From Oscarella lobularis (Eukaryota; Porifera; Homoscleromorpha; Homosclerophorida; Oscarellidae): DNA of 64,000 nt. Of the stretch, positions 11,446 to 23,151 are shown one piece after another. The notes under the pieces are model-generated. The model saw only the letters and a list, made by a program, of their open reading frames with translations. It was not told the origin of the DNA and made no database searches. The stretch's first letter is position 1; each line of letters starts with the position of its first letter. The DNA is taken from positions 924,536-988,535 of the forward strand of contig NC_089181.1 in NCBI RefSeq assembly GCF_947507565.1. Reading direction: 5' to 3'. The translations under genes and the position numbers were made by a program.

Positions 11446-13518
11446 GTGTACATGAACAACTGTAGGTGCTTTCTCTCGCTAACGAAGTACTTGCAACTAA
11501 CTAAAGGGGCTAACTCGGCGAAAGTTGGCAGAGGATGGTTTGACGGATTTCGGAAACGCTATCCGAACATCCCTCTTCGAAAAGGTGAAAACCTGTCAAG
11601 AGCTAGACACGCCTGTACTGATCAAACTATTGTTGACAAGTAAGTAGATACTTTAACTTGCATATACTTTAGCGCATTTAACCAGTTGTATACTCTAGCT
11701 ACTTTAATTTTTTGGAATTTGCTTTAACGGAGAACAATCTGTTGGACAAGGCTGGGCAAATTTTCAATTTTGATGAAGTTGGAATGCCATTTCAACATGC
11801 TCCCGTGCGCGTTTTGGCAGAAAAGCAGCAAAAGCACGTTTATTCCATCTCGTCTGGGAATAAATCCCAAATCACGGTTCTTGCTTGCTCGGCTGCAAGC
11901 GGGTATGTACTTCCACCATTTGTCGTTCTCAAGCGACGAAGTCCAAATGGCTTTTCGATTGGTGAATTTCCTGGAACGGTGTACATGGAAACCGATTCGG
12001 GATGGAGCAACAGCGCAGTTTTCGAGAGGTGGATCCTGAATCATTTTCTACCGTTGGCACCTAGTGTACGGCCTCTTCTTCTTCTCCTTGACGGACACTC
12101 AAGCCACTACAATCCTGTCGTTGTTGAGAAAGCTGTTGACTCAGGCGTAATTCTTCTAAGCCTTCCGCCTAATACAACACACTTATTGCAACCTCTCGAC
12201 CGTTGTGCTTTCTCGAGCCTGAAGAAAAGCTGGTCAAGGCAATGCCACGACTTCACCTTGAAGAACTCTGGGAGGCTGATAACGATGTCACATTTCTCTG
12301 AAGTGTTTCGTGCGGCTTGGACTGAGAGCATGACTTTACGTAATATCATGGCCAGCTTTAGCACAAGTGGAGTTTACCCCTTTGACAAAACAGCAGTGAA
12401 AGTTGCTCCTGAATCTTCGTCGAAAGAGAAGCCTCTTGTTACCGCTCCACGTCAAACAATCTTGTTTCTGCCACTGCTTACTCCGTCGCCAGCAAAACTG
12501 AAGTGGGCAATGACAGGAGCAGAGGGCAGTTTGAATCAGAATTTGAATACCATTACGCAGCATTCCTCTGTACTCTTCCTGCGAGCCTCACCATTACCTC
12601 CACCGTCAGTAGTTGCATTGTCGAGCTCGCCGCCGTTCACACATCATGGCAGCCGTGACAAGTTGCTTGCTGAAACTAATACAGCTGAAATGCAATTTAC
12701 AAAAGAGGAAGAGACAGTTTACCACAGAAGATATGAAAACGGATACGATCTTGAAGATGCTCGCTATTCAAAGTGGCTGCAACTTCACAAACTATCGAGA
12801 CCGACTGCAGGCATTCCAAGTGCTAGCATGAGCTCCAAGCCGCGTCAGCAACCTCAGTGGCTGCCTTCTATTCCTGAAGAGGCAAGACGGTCACCACAAT
12901 TTACAAAAGAGGAAGAGACGGTTTACCAAAGAAGATATGAAAACGGATACGATCTGGAAGTAGCCTCGTACCCAGGCCCTTTCTCCTGATGCGAGTCCCG
13001 GATGGACTCGCGGAGAAAGGGCCTGGGTACGAGGCTAATCTGGAAGATGCTCGGTATTCAAAGTGGCTGCAACTTCACAAACTATCGAGACCGACTGCAG
13101 GCATTCCAAGTGTGCTAGCATGAGCTCCAAGCCGCTTCAGCAACCTCAGTGGCTGCCTTCTATTCCTGAAAAGGCAAGACGGTCACCATCAACCGCAGAG
13201 GCAAAGCTTCTCACTTCAAGTGCTATGAGGGCTGTATTGCAAGATCGCTTGAAAAAGAAAAAGAAGAGTGAAACAAAAAAAAAACCGGCTGTTAAGAAAG
13301 CTGCAGTTACCAGGAAGCCAACTGCAGCTGCAACAAAATCCACAAAATCGGCTTGCAGTATGTTCTACTAGCCATCCATATCGTGTGTATGTTGACTAGT
13401 TACTCAACTTTAGGTAACACCACAGGCTCAGAGTTGACCAGGGACAAAGGCGACGTTCCGATCAGAAAATCAGCACGTACTGCAAAGAAGAAAGAACTCA
13501 GTCAGTATGAATATTACT
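11446..13518 (+). CDS. pogo/Tigger-type transposase, CENP-B HTH and DDE domain (continuation of 8380-8727)
   Basis: This is the rest of the pogo-family gene. Near 11490-11640 it has a CENP-B-type HTH (VGRGWFDGFRKRYPNI). After a short intron (about 11641-11711) comes the DDE_1 domain: FNFDEVGMPF (first Asp), LLLLDGHSSHYNP (second Asp), LPPNTTHLLQPLDRCAF (third Asp). From about 12689 the C-terminal tail is tandemly duplicated and the second unit is interrupted by a hairpin element at 12961-13037. The tail ends in a Lys-rich region (about 13250-13355) and probably one more exon (13411-13518). The catalytic core is open, but the gene is split by the retrotransposon, so it is probably dead. Confidence 0.75.
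12692..13188. repeat. 206-bp tandem duplication inside the pogo gene
   Basis: Unit 1 (12692-12897) and unit 2 (12898-13188) are near-identical. Unit 2 is 86 bp longer because it contains the 77-bp hairpin element plus a 9-bp duplicated target. Each unit encodes the same FTKEEETVY.RRYENGYDLE segment. Confidence 0.85.
12961..13037. mobile_element. 77-bp miniature hairpin element, TAGCCTCG family, 9-bp TSD
   Basis: A near-perfect hairpin: TAGCCTCGTACCCAGGCCCT at the left and its reverse complement at the right end. Exact 9-bp direct repeats ATCTGGAAG flank it (12952-12960 and 13038-13046), and the empty site is visible in the neighbouring tandem unit. Same end motif as the elements at 39272-39344 and 35021-39931. 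Confidence 0.93.
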
Positions 13519-13681
13519 AACAGCAAAGTTCTTCAGTTTCAATACGTTTTCGCTAATTAATTCAGTTACACTGTCAGTATAGCGTAATAGGACAGCGTTT
13601 ATACCAGTAGTATCAGACGGCGTTATTTCTGCAGTAATGTTGAGTTATTTTAGAAGTAAATAACCATCTTTCGGTAAAAAT

Positions 13682-14620
13682 TGCAAAGTGGGAAGCGAAT
13701 AACCTTATGTCCGGAAAAACAGGAAAGAATGCCGTCATTAAAAATTCATTATTTTACTTCAGGTGTGGTTTCTATTTTATCTGTAAGCAGAATCTGAAAG
13801 AAGAATTAAAGAGCTTTCTAATGGTATATACTGTAGCATGTTATAGGTACTAGGATTATCCACGAAGATATTCGCTCTGACCGAAACACATGTGCATGTC
13901 CGGAAGCTGATGTCATGCAGTAGCCGCGAATCGTGACGTGTGGTGTAGCGTGCGTTGGTGAGACGCAGCTGAAAGTCTGTACAGCGATCAGTGAAGGATA
14001 GCAGAAGATATCGGTGCAAAGAACGAATCTCAGCTCGGTCTCCTTAATCGGGAAGACGCGTCCGAAGTACATGTTGTCCGAAAGTACCGGAACGACTCTA
14101 CCAAGAAAGAACTGATGACGTAAATCATACGGGTGTAGATGAAAGCGAGTAAACAGAGTTGGCAGATCACCAGTCGGCTCGCGGAATCGGACACCAGCAA
14201 GGAGTCGGAGGCATCGTTTGTCAATTTGCCGAAGTCGAGAAGAAATTGAATACGAACCAGAATCCCAAACCACGGAAGAATAATCAACATCCGGCTGAAT
14301 AAGAATAATAGAGCGAACAAAACTGCACGAGCAGGCGCATGGAGGTGAGAGCGAGCTCGATGCATAGCACCCTGCTTCCGAGACACCTTCTTGACAATTG
14401 AATCTACTTGCGGACGCCAGCTATAATTAGCATCAAAGATAACACCAAGATAGCGAGCCGAATTAGTCGGGCTCACAACAGATCGATCGACAGAGATGGT
14501 AAAGGTAGAGAGATCAGTAGAGTCACGAAATTTCCGAAACAGCATCAATTGTGTCTTCTTTCCATTCAACTTCATCAAGTTGCGATCATACCATGAAGAA
14601 AGAAGAGAGACGTCATACAA
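13682..14620 (-). mobile_element. LINE (non-LTR retrotransposon) 3' end with RT C-terminus
   Basis: Minus-strand frames read the last part of a CR1/L2/jockey-type reverse transcriptase: NLMKLNGKKTQLMLF, then SARYLGVIFDANYSWRPQVD, then (another frame, 14273-14100) RQIDKRCLRLLAGV. The frame breaks near 14270, so it is a pseudogene. The last 410 bases also occur inverted at 7796-8212. Confidence 0.75.
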
Positions 14621-15577
14621 AACTCAAAGCCGAGGAAATGATAGCTGATTGCAAAATTGTCATCTCTGGAAAGTCGCAGCGTCAAGAACAGTATCACAAA
14701 ATTGGAATGCTCGACGAGGGAGAGAGAATTGAGTATCGGTACTCGGACAGTATCTATACGCTTTTGTGCATGCGTTCTCTGCTTTACAGTCAAATTACAG
14801 AGCCGCCCGAGGTTTATTTATGCTGAAAGCTTAGATTATTGGCATTTCTGCCGCCAGTCCAAACAACGATCGCAGAGTCTTAGAACAGCTCTGAACGCCA
14901 GAAGTCGACTGTAAGCAGGGAATTTAGCTTAGCGTACTCTACTTACGTAAGACTATACGATTCTTTTTACAGCGCATGTAAAATATGGCCGACCGTGATA
15001 ACGCTCTAGGAGCTACGGCGTCTGATGTCGACTCCTTTTTGGCTTGCTCCGTTGAAGATAGTTCAGACGATGAAGAAGCCGCTCATGATTCACCGTTTGA
15101 GTTCTCGGAAAGTAAGGAAACACCTTACCAATCGCAACTGTTGTGACGGACGGTCGTCTGTTAATTAACTAATGAAACTCTCCTGGTTGTTCTTCTCAAA
15201 AGACAATTAGGTAGTATGAAGCGCTATATCCTTCAGTTGTCTTACTCAAACTTGAAAGCTCATAATGATCTAAAGAACTGAACTCTAGGATAGGCGTTTA
15301 GCAGTGATATAGATAAGAATGAGATAGGACAAGATAAAAGGAAATTGGGCGGAATGAGGTAGAGAACGTCACAGATTCAGATTGGTGCCTATTTGGTGTG
15401 TATTAGAGTCCCGTATCAAATATGGAACGACGTGTACTATGGACACGGATTGTACAATCCGTGCCCCGGCCAAACGAAGAGAGATGGCGAAGCAGCTTTT
15501 CTACGACTACATACCTACTTCGTTCGCCAAAAAGCTTTTGCAATATCAGCTCTAGCGGTTTAGCGTTGGCGGGGTGG

Positions 15578-16656
15578 TATGGCGCGGGATTCGTGCCATA
15601 AATCGTTCTTTTTTTCTTCCGCTTTATTTCTACCGCTATATTTCTACCACTATATTTCTTCCGCTTTATTTCTACTGTACTATATTTCTTCCGCTATATT
15701 TCTCCCGCTATATTTCTTCCGCTATATTTCTTCCGCTATATTTTTTCCGCTATATTTCTCCCGCTATATTTCTCCCGCTATATTTCTCCCGCTATATTTC
15801 TTCCACTTTATTACTAAAAACGTAATTAGCTTTTATTCTGGAAATAGACGACATAGCATTAATTATTTATCATGATAATAATCTTTGCAGAAATGAACGA
15901 GCACGAACGTAAACATCGATTCTGTAGTTATCGCTTCCTGCAAATGATTAACTTCGTTATCTAGCTGAGATAAATTTTCTCTCGAAAGCGGCAAATTGAC
16001 TTCAGGAACAACCACTTCCGTCTCGTCATCATTTTATTCTAATGATAAACGTTCTTCATGATGGTTTACGTAATTTTCCCAGCTTCCCTCGACCTGCGGT
16101 TAAAGAGGATTTTGCAAATTAAATTTCCTCCCGTACTTTGGTCAAAAACTTACCTCAGACGAGCCGAAACATTCAACGGCTGGCCTGTGCTCGGAATTGG
16201 CTATACAGTACTTGCTGCAATCCTAAGTTGCAGTGGCGACTTTTCCAAGCCACTTATTTTGTGCGGAAGTGGTTGTTCCTGAAGTCAATTTGCCGCTTTC
16301 GAGAGAAAATTTATCTCAGCTAGCTAACGAGGTTGATCATTTGCAGGAAAGCGATAACTACAGAATCAATGTTAACGTTCATGCTCGTTCATTTCTGCAA
16401 AGATTATTGTCATGAAAATCATATGCTATGTCGTCGATTTCCAAGATAAACGCTACTAATTACGTTTGTAGTAATAAAGCGGAAGAAATATAGCGGGCGA
16501 AAAATAGCGGGAGAAATATAGCGGTGGAAATAAAGCGGAAGAACTATAGCGGTAGAAAGAAAGCTGAAGGAATAAAGCTGTAGAAATAAAGCGGAAGGAA
16601 TATAGGTACAGCGGAAAAAATAAAAGAACGATTTATGGCACGAATCCCGCGCCATA
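15578..16656. mobile_element. Foldback element with minisatellite arms
   Basis: Left arm 15578-16020 and right arm 16264-16656 are inverted copies. Each starts TATGGCGCGGGATTCGTGCC, then a variable array of a 14-15-base unit around CCGCTATATTTCTY, then unique sequence. The spacer is 243 bp. Array length differs between arms. This is the architecture of classic Foldback elements. The duplication is unclear (GGGGTG occurs on both sides, offset by one base). The hydrophobic ORF across the array is a product of the repeat. Confidence 0.8.
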
Positions 16657-16679
16657 GGGGTGAAGGGTGGGTAAATCGG

Positions 16680-16880
16680 ACGTGATAGAGCCGTTCCGGT
16701 ACTTTCGGACGACATGTAATTCGGACACTTCTTGCGTGCCTTGGAGGCGGTAGATCCAAGCTAAGCTTCCTCCTTGTTCTCTTAGAGATTACTCACCAAA
16801 GTTTCGGCTGAGTCGAAAGAGCCGTCGCCAGATGCCACGCCATTATTCGAGCAGGGTCAGTGACACGTACTTTCGGACAC
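16680..16880. repeat. Scrap of the LINE-associated repeat
   Basis: The sequence GTTCCGGTACTTTCGGACRAC occurs here at about 16692 and also at 7800 and (inverted) 14080. A shorter echo is at about 16868. Nothing codes. Confidence 0.45.
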
Positions 16881-17979
16881 CCAAATGCGACACTGACAGG
16901 GCGATTTTCTTCAGGATATTCACGAGCAAATAGACGAAGTTATACCGTGAGAAAGCACTTTCTTTGCTCTCTCAACCTACGTTAATTAATTAATTAAATC
17001 GATATTGATAATTGAATTACAGAATTTTTAAAATTATCAAACGTTTGGCAATTTCGAACACTTTTAACTATTTCACTCTATATTAGCGGGAAGGCTGAAC
17101 CGCTAGAGCTGATATTGCACACGCTTGTTTGAGAATGATGTAGGTATGTATTTGTGAAAAAGCCGCTTCGCCATCTCTCTTCGTTTGGCTGGGGCTGGGG
17201 CAAGTGTTCCATAGTACATATTGTTCCACATTTGATGCGGTACTCTACGTAACACCGATGCGGAGACTGGGGCAACAGTAATACAAAGCTAAACAGATGA
17301 TGCTCCGCAAGTAATTTAGGGTTGCTTAGTTACGTAGGGTTAAGCAGAATAGTACCGTATTTGATAATAATAGTATTAAATTAGGCGAAGAAAGCGTAGG
17401 TGACGAATTGGAAAGCATCTTGGATGACTTTGAACCAATGGAGGAAGTCGACGCAGAAATTTCGGACGGTAAAATAAGGAGGCGCACTTTCGTCAGTTTA
17501 ATAGTTTTTTAGATTGCGACTCGGAAGCCGAACGCGGTGGAGGCGGAAGACATGGTCCTGGTCGAACTCGCCGAAGGGGGCCAAAGCGTCGTAGCGTAGG
17601 TGAAAGCTGCCGAAGTCAATCAGACGACTCCGACAAATCGGACGATTGGACGGAAGACTGGGCGACAGTTGAGAGACTAGAATTTTCGTCGAGGTCAGGT
17701 CCTTCAAGAGTTTTTGCGGGAGAAATTGACGCTATTACGTAATAAATGTTTATCTTTGAAAATCTTAAACAGTAATTAATTTTTAGGTTTTTCAGTCTTT
17801 TCGTTACTGAGGCAATTTGGCAACTGTTTGTTGTCAATACAAACCGGAATGCTGCGGCGAAACAGACAGGCCCTACTAGTCGCCCATGGAGCCCAGTGAA
17901 CATTGAGGTGGTGTAGAGAAGATGAACATGCAAAGTTCTAACAAGCTATATGCGTTTACCCGGATTCTCTACCACTTGT

Positions 17980-18163
17980 AGCAACCGGGTTTCTACTGGT
18001 ATTAAACCACGCGGCACCAGGCACGGAAAGAAAAGATGGCAGCGGGATCCGCGGAGGAGTGCAGGGAGGACTCTCGTTTTATCCTTTTACTTTCCCTCTT
18101 ATACTCTCACTCTAGGGCAGGACCAATAACACGTGACTATTCTAATCGGCGAACACAACAATA
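17980..18163 (-). repeat. LTR-like block with primer-binding-like site
   Basis: TGTAGCAACCGGG ... CACAACA, preceded on the plus strand by ACCCGGATTCTCTACCA, a one-mismatch version of the primer site seen at three other LTRs. It lies between the broken piggyBac gene and the DIRS-like element. Confidence 0.5.
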
Positions 18164-18327
18164 AGTGGAGTTTAACACTATTGGTAAAACGTATTTGATG
18201 ACGTCGAAGGAGCGGAGCGCGCGCTAGGCGCGTGTGACATCAAGGAGGCGTAGAGTAGGCACACGCTCATTCTTCTCCCAGACGACGCGAGCTGCTTTTG
18301 CTTTTTTTGCGTATTACGAACATCGTC

Positions 18328-20752
18328 ATGTCTCAAGCCAACGCAACGACGCAGAACAACGCGGCCCAGCCGGCCGCTTCGGCTACTACTACCCAGCCTA
18401 CGGCTTCGACAGCGCCGACCGTCGCGGTTACCATACAGTCGGCCGGAGAGAGCGCCTCCGCGGCAGCAAACTCCCGCGCCTCGACGAATGCAATGGAGCC
18501 TTCGCAAAATCCGTCACGCTCCGCCGCGTCAGCAGCGCACGCGCTCACAGCGCCCGTGGCGTCGCCCGCGCAGGTAAGCGACGCCACAGCGCTCTTCCTC
18601 CCCCTCCCCCCCCCCCCCCCCCCCCTTATCGCGCGAACCGCGGGCGGTCTCCCTTTGCGCCAGTGGAAGTTCCCATAGGAGTCGCCACTGGCACCACTCC
18701 AGTGCGCTTCCGGTGGGCGGTCCTGCGCGTGGTGTTTTGGTTTGGCGCTGCGCTGTTCGCACGCAATAGCGCTTGAACGGAGTCTGGTTTATTGCAGCGC
18801 GTACGCAGCGGTCACCTCTACAAGAGGTTCAGCAAACCGGGCGGGTTCCTCTGCAAAAGCAACAGGCAACTCTCCAGCAGCCGGCACCGCAGCAGCAGCT
18901 GCAGGAGAAGCAGGGCGCGCAACCGCCCACCCCCAGCAGGAGCAGCGCCGTTGGGAGCAAATGGAGGGCAGGGTCTGGGCGCCTTGCCTCCAGCGGGGGC
19001 GTGGAACGGACTGGCGACGTCGGCGCTGCCGCCGCGCGAAGCGTTTGCCTCACCGCAGGACGACGGCGGACTTGTGGGAAAATCCCGCGAAACCAGCCAA
19101 GCCAACACCCACGCGTTTATGATGAGCACCTCCTTGCCCCCGGTGCCGGGGCGCATTGTCGCAAAAATCAAGGCCCGACAATTCGTAGCTTTCGCGGAGC
19201 TTCTGGCCGACAATGCGGAGCTCTTGCGTCGGGAAAGCGAGCGAGATTACGGTCCGCCGGCGTGGTCACGCCCACAGCTTTGAAAGTTCCCACGATCATC
19301 GCCTGAGTTTAAGCTTTCGCATCCTTCGCAGCGGGCCCGAACGAGCGGCGGAGAAACAAAATGGCCTATCTACGCCTTCTCGTGCGCGCTGCGGCAGTGA
19401 GGGATGGCGCCAATATGGCACCCAATTTCGGCAGCAGGCGGCCGCAGACCCAAACATAGTGTGGTCCTCTCTCAATCCCGGAATTAACAGCTCGACGTTT
19501 CTTAAACGGCGCAAATCCTAAAAAATGCCTGCACTGCATCAACTCAGACGGCGACCACCTCACATCGCAGTGCGCGTTGCGCACGGCGGAAGACCGTCGG
19601 GCGTCGTGGCGGGCTACTCACAGCGAAAATGCGGGCAGCAATGGGAAGACGTCAACGTGCCGCTTGTACAATTACGCCGCATACGGCTGCCACTACCAGC
19701 CATGCGCCTACAAGCACAGCTGCGCGCTGCGGAAAAGGACACGTAGCGCGCGAATGAAAGCAGGGGCAACACAGGGACAGGCGCCGACCGCCCCGCCGGT
19801 CGCTTGCTCAGCCGTAGCTTAACGGCAAAGACAATGGTAGCGTAAGGTCGCGGACGTGACAGTATGTACGGCTGGTGCTCGTGTTGCACTCTTCGGATGC
19901 GTTTCGGAGAGGGTTGAGTTGTTGGTGTTATGTGGTCAGAGTGTTTTTCTTTGTGAAGGGAGGTTGCGGTGGATTTCCCTCCGGCCGCAGTGGCAGGCCG
20001 TCCAGAGTTCCGCAAAAAAGCATTGAAAAAAAATAAAATCAATTTAAGAATTAAACGACACTCTTGCTTTTGGCGTAGGGGATTGCGGCCTAAAGGGTGC
20101 CAAATACGGGCTGTGGCCGTCGCTCTAGGCTCTGGATGATGCTAGTGGGCCAGCGGTGGTGCGTCACGACGCTTGGGCAAGAGCGTCTTCCTCCCCGTTG
20201 CGCCTCTCAGCCTGGCAGCAGGCGGTCGCGGAATTCCCCGACTCCTGCTTCGCGGCGTGGCTGATCAGGGTTATCTCACGGCTTCCGGATTGGTTGTTCT
20301 GCGACCAAAACGGGTCGGGCACCCCGCCGCAACCTCCGCTCAGCAGCTCTGCATCCGGCGGCAGTAGATGAGTTTCTGTTAGCCGAAATGGCGGCCGGGC
20401 GCGTGTTGGCCCGCTACCGGAGGATGCGGTGGAGGCGCTGTGGATAAGCCCTTTTGGGGTGATTCCAAAGAATACACCGCCCGGTCAGCCACAGAATTGG
20501 AGGCTCATCGTCAACCTCTCAGCGCCAAGAGGACGGAGCGTGAACGACTTCATTGCAAACGAGAGTTGCTCCACCGAATACGTGCGTGTCGCCGACGCGA
20601 TTCGACGCTGCGCGTTGCTAGGCCAAGGGGCGCAGTTGGTAAAGCTGGATATTCAAAGCGCTTACTGGGTAGTGCCTGTGCACCCAGCGGATCGCCACTT
20701 GGGCGTTCGATGGCAAGGACAAGCGTACGTGGACACGTACGGGATTTGAGGT
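18328..20752 (+). pseudogene. DIRS/Ngaro-like retroelement, Gag-like and reverse transcriptase regions, broken
   Basis: Plus-strand pieces in order: an Ala/Thr-rich N-terminus from about 18328; SLPPVPGRIVAKIKARQFV (about 19130), typical of the DIRS-type first ORF; YGTQFRQQAAADPNIVWSSL (about 19420); a Cys/His cluster CRLYNYAAYGCHYQPCAYKHSC (about 19650-19730); and reverse transcriptase start ISPFGVIPKNTPPGQPQNWR ... LVKLDIQSAYWVVPVHP (20429-20745). The pieces lie in different frames and RT stops just before its catalytic box, where the sequence joins other DNA at about 20750. No tyrosine recombinase is visible. Confidence 0.7.
18605..18626. repeat. Poly-C tract
   Basis: Long C homopolymer (about 20 bases) inside the DIRS-like element, a likely site of length error. 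Confidence 0.8.
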
Positions 20753-21429
20753 TGACGGAGGTTGACCGGCTGTGGCCCGTCTTGACCTTGAAAGCGGAGC
20801 TCCGTTGCCACTCGTCGAGGGGAAAGCCGGTTGTCCTGCAAATCCCGTCGAGCCGGTAGGGCACGTTGAAGTAGCAGAAGATTCGGGCCACAAGTGCGAA
20901 TATCCCCTGGCCAGTGGGGGTCTACGGCGTCACGCGACTCTCGCTCCGAAGGCCGAATCACCTCATCTGTCAGCCTCTGCGCGCCGTCTTCTTGGGGCCG
21001 CCACATTCCCAATCTCGTCGGGCACGATGACGTTCGACGGAACGGAGTCACTTCCCGCTCGTTTGTCGTGTGACGAAGCTCCCCAGGGTACATGAGTGCG
21101 CACCCATCGCCATGAGCGTGGTGAGTGCTGCAGGTAAGGGATAGCTTCTTCGTGAAGTGATTTTTCTCCAATGGAGTATAGTAGAGAATAACGTCGTTGC
21201 GGTTTTCATCTTTGGATGAAACGAACGCCGTCGCCACAGCTTTCTCCTCCGGTCGTTCCAGAGGTGGTGCTGCTGGGAGTAAAAAAGTGTTGTACGTCGC
21301 CGCCGTGATCGCGCAAACGCGATGAGCTCGCGCACACGCGATGAGCACCGTCGAATGACATCTCTCCGATGCCGTCGGCTTCAGACATCAAACTCATAAG
21401 TCGCTCGCGTTGTTCTTTGGTCTCTCTTC

Positions 21430-22921
21430 GAGCCGTAATCGTACTATCTCAAAAATCCATAGACGCTCCGCTGTCATGCTGAAAAATCCTGGCCAAAGAT
21501 GACTGAAGAGCCACTTCGTCGGAAACTACAAATCGACAGTCGAAGGTGAGATCGCCGATTCCGACCGGTAACGTAACAGTTCCTCATGCCTTCATACTGC
21601 CTCCATTCGCCACGGTGAGCACCGGAAATTCGTTGTTCAAAGTTACTCCTCTGATATCTTCGACAAATTGGAACAACAGCGTCGACACTTTGGCTCCAGA
21701 GTCAAAAAGGATTCGACTGGGCTCTACACCGCCGACCGTGACAGCCGTGGGCGTTTTAGTGGAGTGATTTCCTGCTGCCACGGCATTCACTGCCGCCTGT
21801 CCCGTCTGCTTTGCCGGTGGTGGCTCATTCCTTGTCGGATTGTGGAGTTTACAGCATTGATCTTTCGTGTGGCCACGCATTTTGCAGTGGTCACATCGAG
21901 GTCCCGTTGATTTCTTCACTTGCGTGAGTAAACACGTGTGCTGTTCCAGGTTGTCCATCATCTCTCTATGTTGTTCCTTCATTACCTCGATCAGTTCAGT
22001 TTGCTTCTCGGCGAACGTCGATAGTATGTCCGTGAGCGACTCTCCACTCGGCGCCTCGTCTCGCTTGCCGGTCTCGGACTCATGTCGTTTCGGTGCGTCT
22101 CGTGCTCGCGTTTCAATAGCGAGGCACTCGCTAGCTGCTTTCGCGCGGGATAGCCAAATCTTCTCCCCTTTTCGCGCCGAATCCTCAGCTTCATCCAAGT
22201 CGCGCGGACGGTCTCGTACACACTCGTCACGACATTCGGAGCGCACTCCATTGACCATAGTGTTGTACTTGCATCGGCTCAGAAAGCGCAGCAGGATCTA
22301 CCTCCAAAAGTTCGAACACGAGTTTCGAAACCTCGTTGTGAACGTATCCACGTCCTCTCGAGGGCCTTGACGACAGTCGATTAACTTTTCGGTGAAGTAC
22401 ACTTGCGGATCTGCTGGGCCGAATTTTCTCTTCAGGAAGGCAATGAGTGCTTCCCACCTAATCCGCTGCCTTCGCTTTTGAAGTTGCCGCTAAAAGGCGA
22501 CTTCATCGCTCCTCGCTCGTCCGCTGAGTACAACGCGTGCGTTTTGGAGCTGCTCTTGGCGCGTCCATCCCTCAGCGTCTGCCACTGCCTCTACCTGATA
22601 CAGCCAGTTACGAAGTTCGTCGTAATCGTGCCCGTAAAACTTATCCAACGCTCTCGTATGGCCGGTTCGTCGCGCCGCGCCGCGTTTGCGCTTTACGTCT
22701 CGATCGCGCGGGCTTTCGAGATCCTCATCCTCGCTCGACGAATCGTCCGACGATGTTTTTGGGCTTTGCGTCGGCTTTACGAATAACGCTCGGGGCGTCA
22801 TCTGCGCTTGACGTCGTCGCAAACGTTCACGCTTTCGCTGCGAACGCGATTTGGGCGCGTTGACTTGCTGTAGAGCTTCGCCGCGGGGTTTCTCGACCGT
22901 TTTCTTCTTTTTCGGTGGCAT
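21430..22921 (-). pseudogene. Ty3/gypsy Gag-protease, frameshifted
   Basis: Starts MPPKKKKTVEKPRGEA (ATG at 22921), then a Gag region homologous to the one at 8.9-10.6 kb (LDKFYGHDYDELRNWLYQVE), a knuckle (CDHCKMRGHTKDQC) and a protease motif (ILFDSGAKVSTLL). The frame changes near 22490 and 22260 and there are stops after the protease, so it is dead. Confidence 0.75.
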
Positions 22922-23151
22922 GTTCGTTTCGAACTCACGCTTCGTAAGTGTGACACCAGGTGACCAGGGGTTTGGCCACTCCCCCTTGTAACGGCCGTTT
23001 TCGAAAACCAAACCCGCGGGTAGCCGGACGGAGACAAACGGCGTCGACGTGCGCCGACTAACTGCCTAGGTGATCGGCGTCACGTTCGGAAGCAGCCAAA
23101 TTCAATGACGTTCAATCCAGTCAGCCGACGACGTCGACGAGCGTCGCGCCC

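Larger units (their letters stand above)
14985..17917 (+). pseudogene. piggyBac-like transposase-derived gene, N-terminal exons only
   Basis: Four exons join in phase: 14985-15111 (acidic, MADRDNALGATASDV...), 17385-17468, 17513-17738 (WTEDWATVERLEFSSRSGPS) and 17787-17917 (FFSLFVTEAIWQLFVVNTN ... RPWSPVNIEVV). The last exon matches the start of the piggyBac DDE_Tnp_1_7 domain. It ends in a stop and then LTR sequence from about 17950, so the catalytic part is missing. Intron 1 is 2.3 kb long because it holds the foldback at 15578-16656. Other introns are 44-48 bp. Family assignment is from memory of the N-terminal motif, fairly but not fully sure. Confidence 0.55.

Noticed and set aside
15574-15875. 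Hydrophobic Tyr/Phe/Leu-rich ORF
   Set aside because: Translation of the CCGCTATATTTCTY minisatellite in the foldback arm; not a membrane protein gene.
18234-19306. Several overlapping long GC-rich frames on both strands
   Set aside because: Shadows of the broken DIRS-like Gag region; composition gives long frames in all phases.
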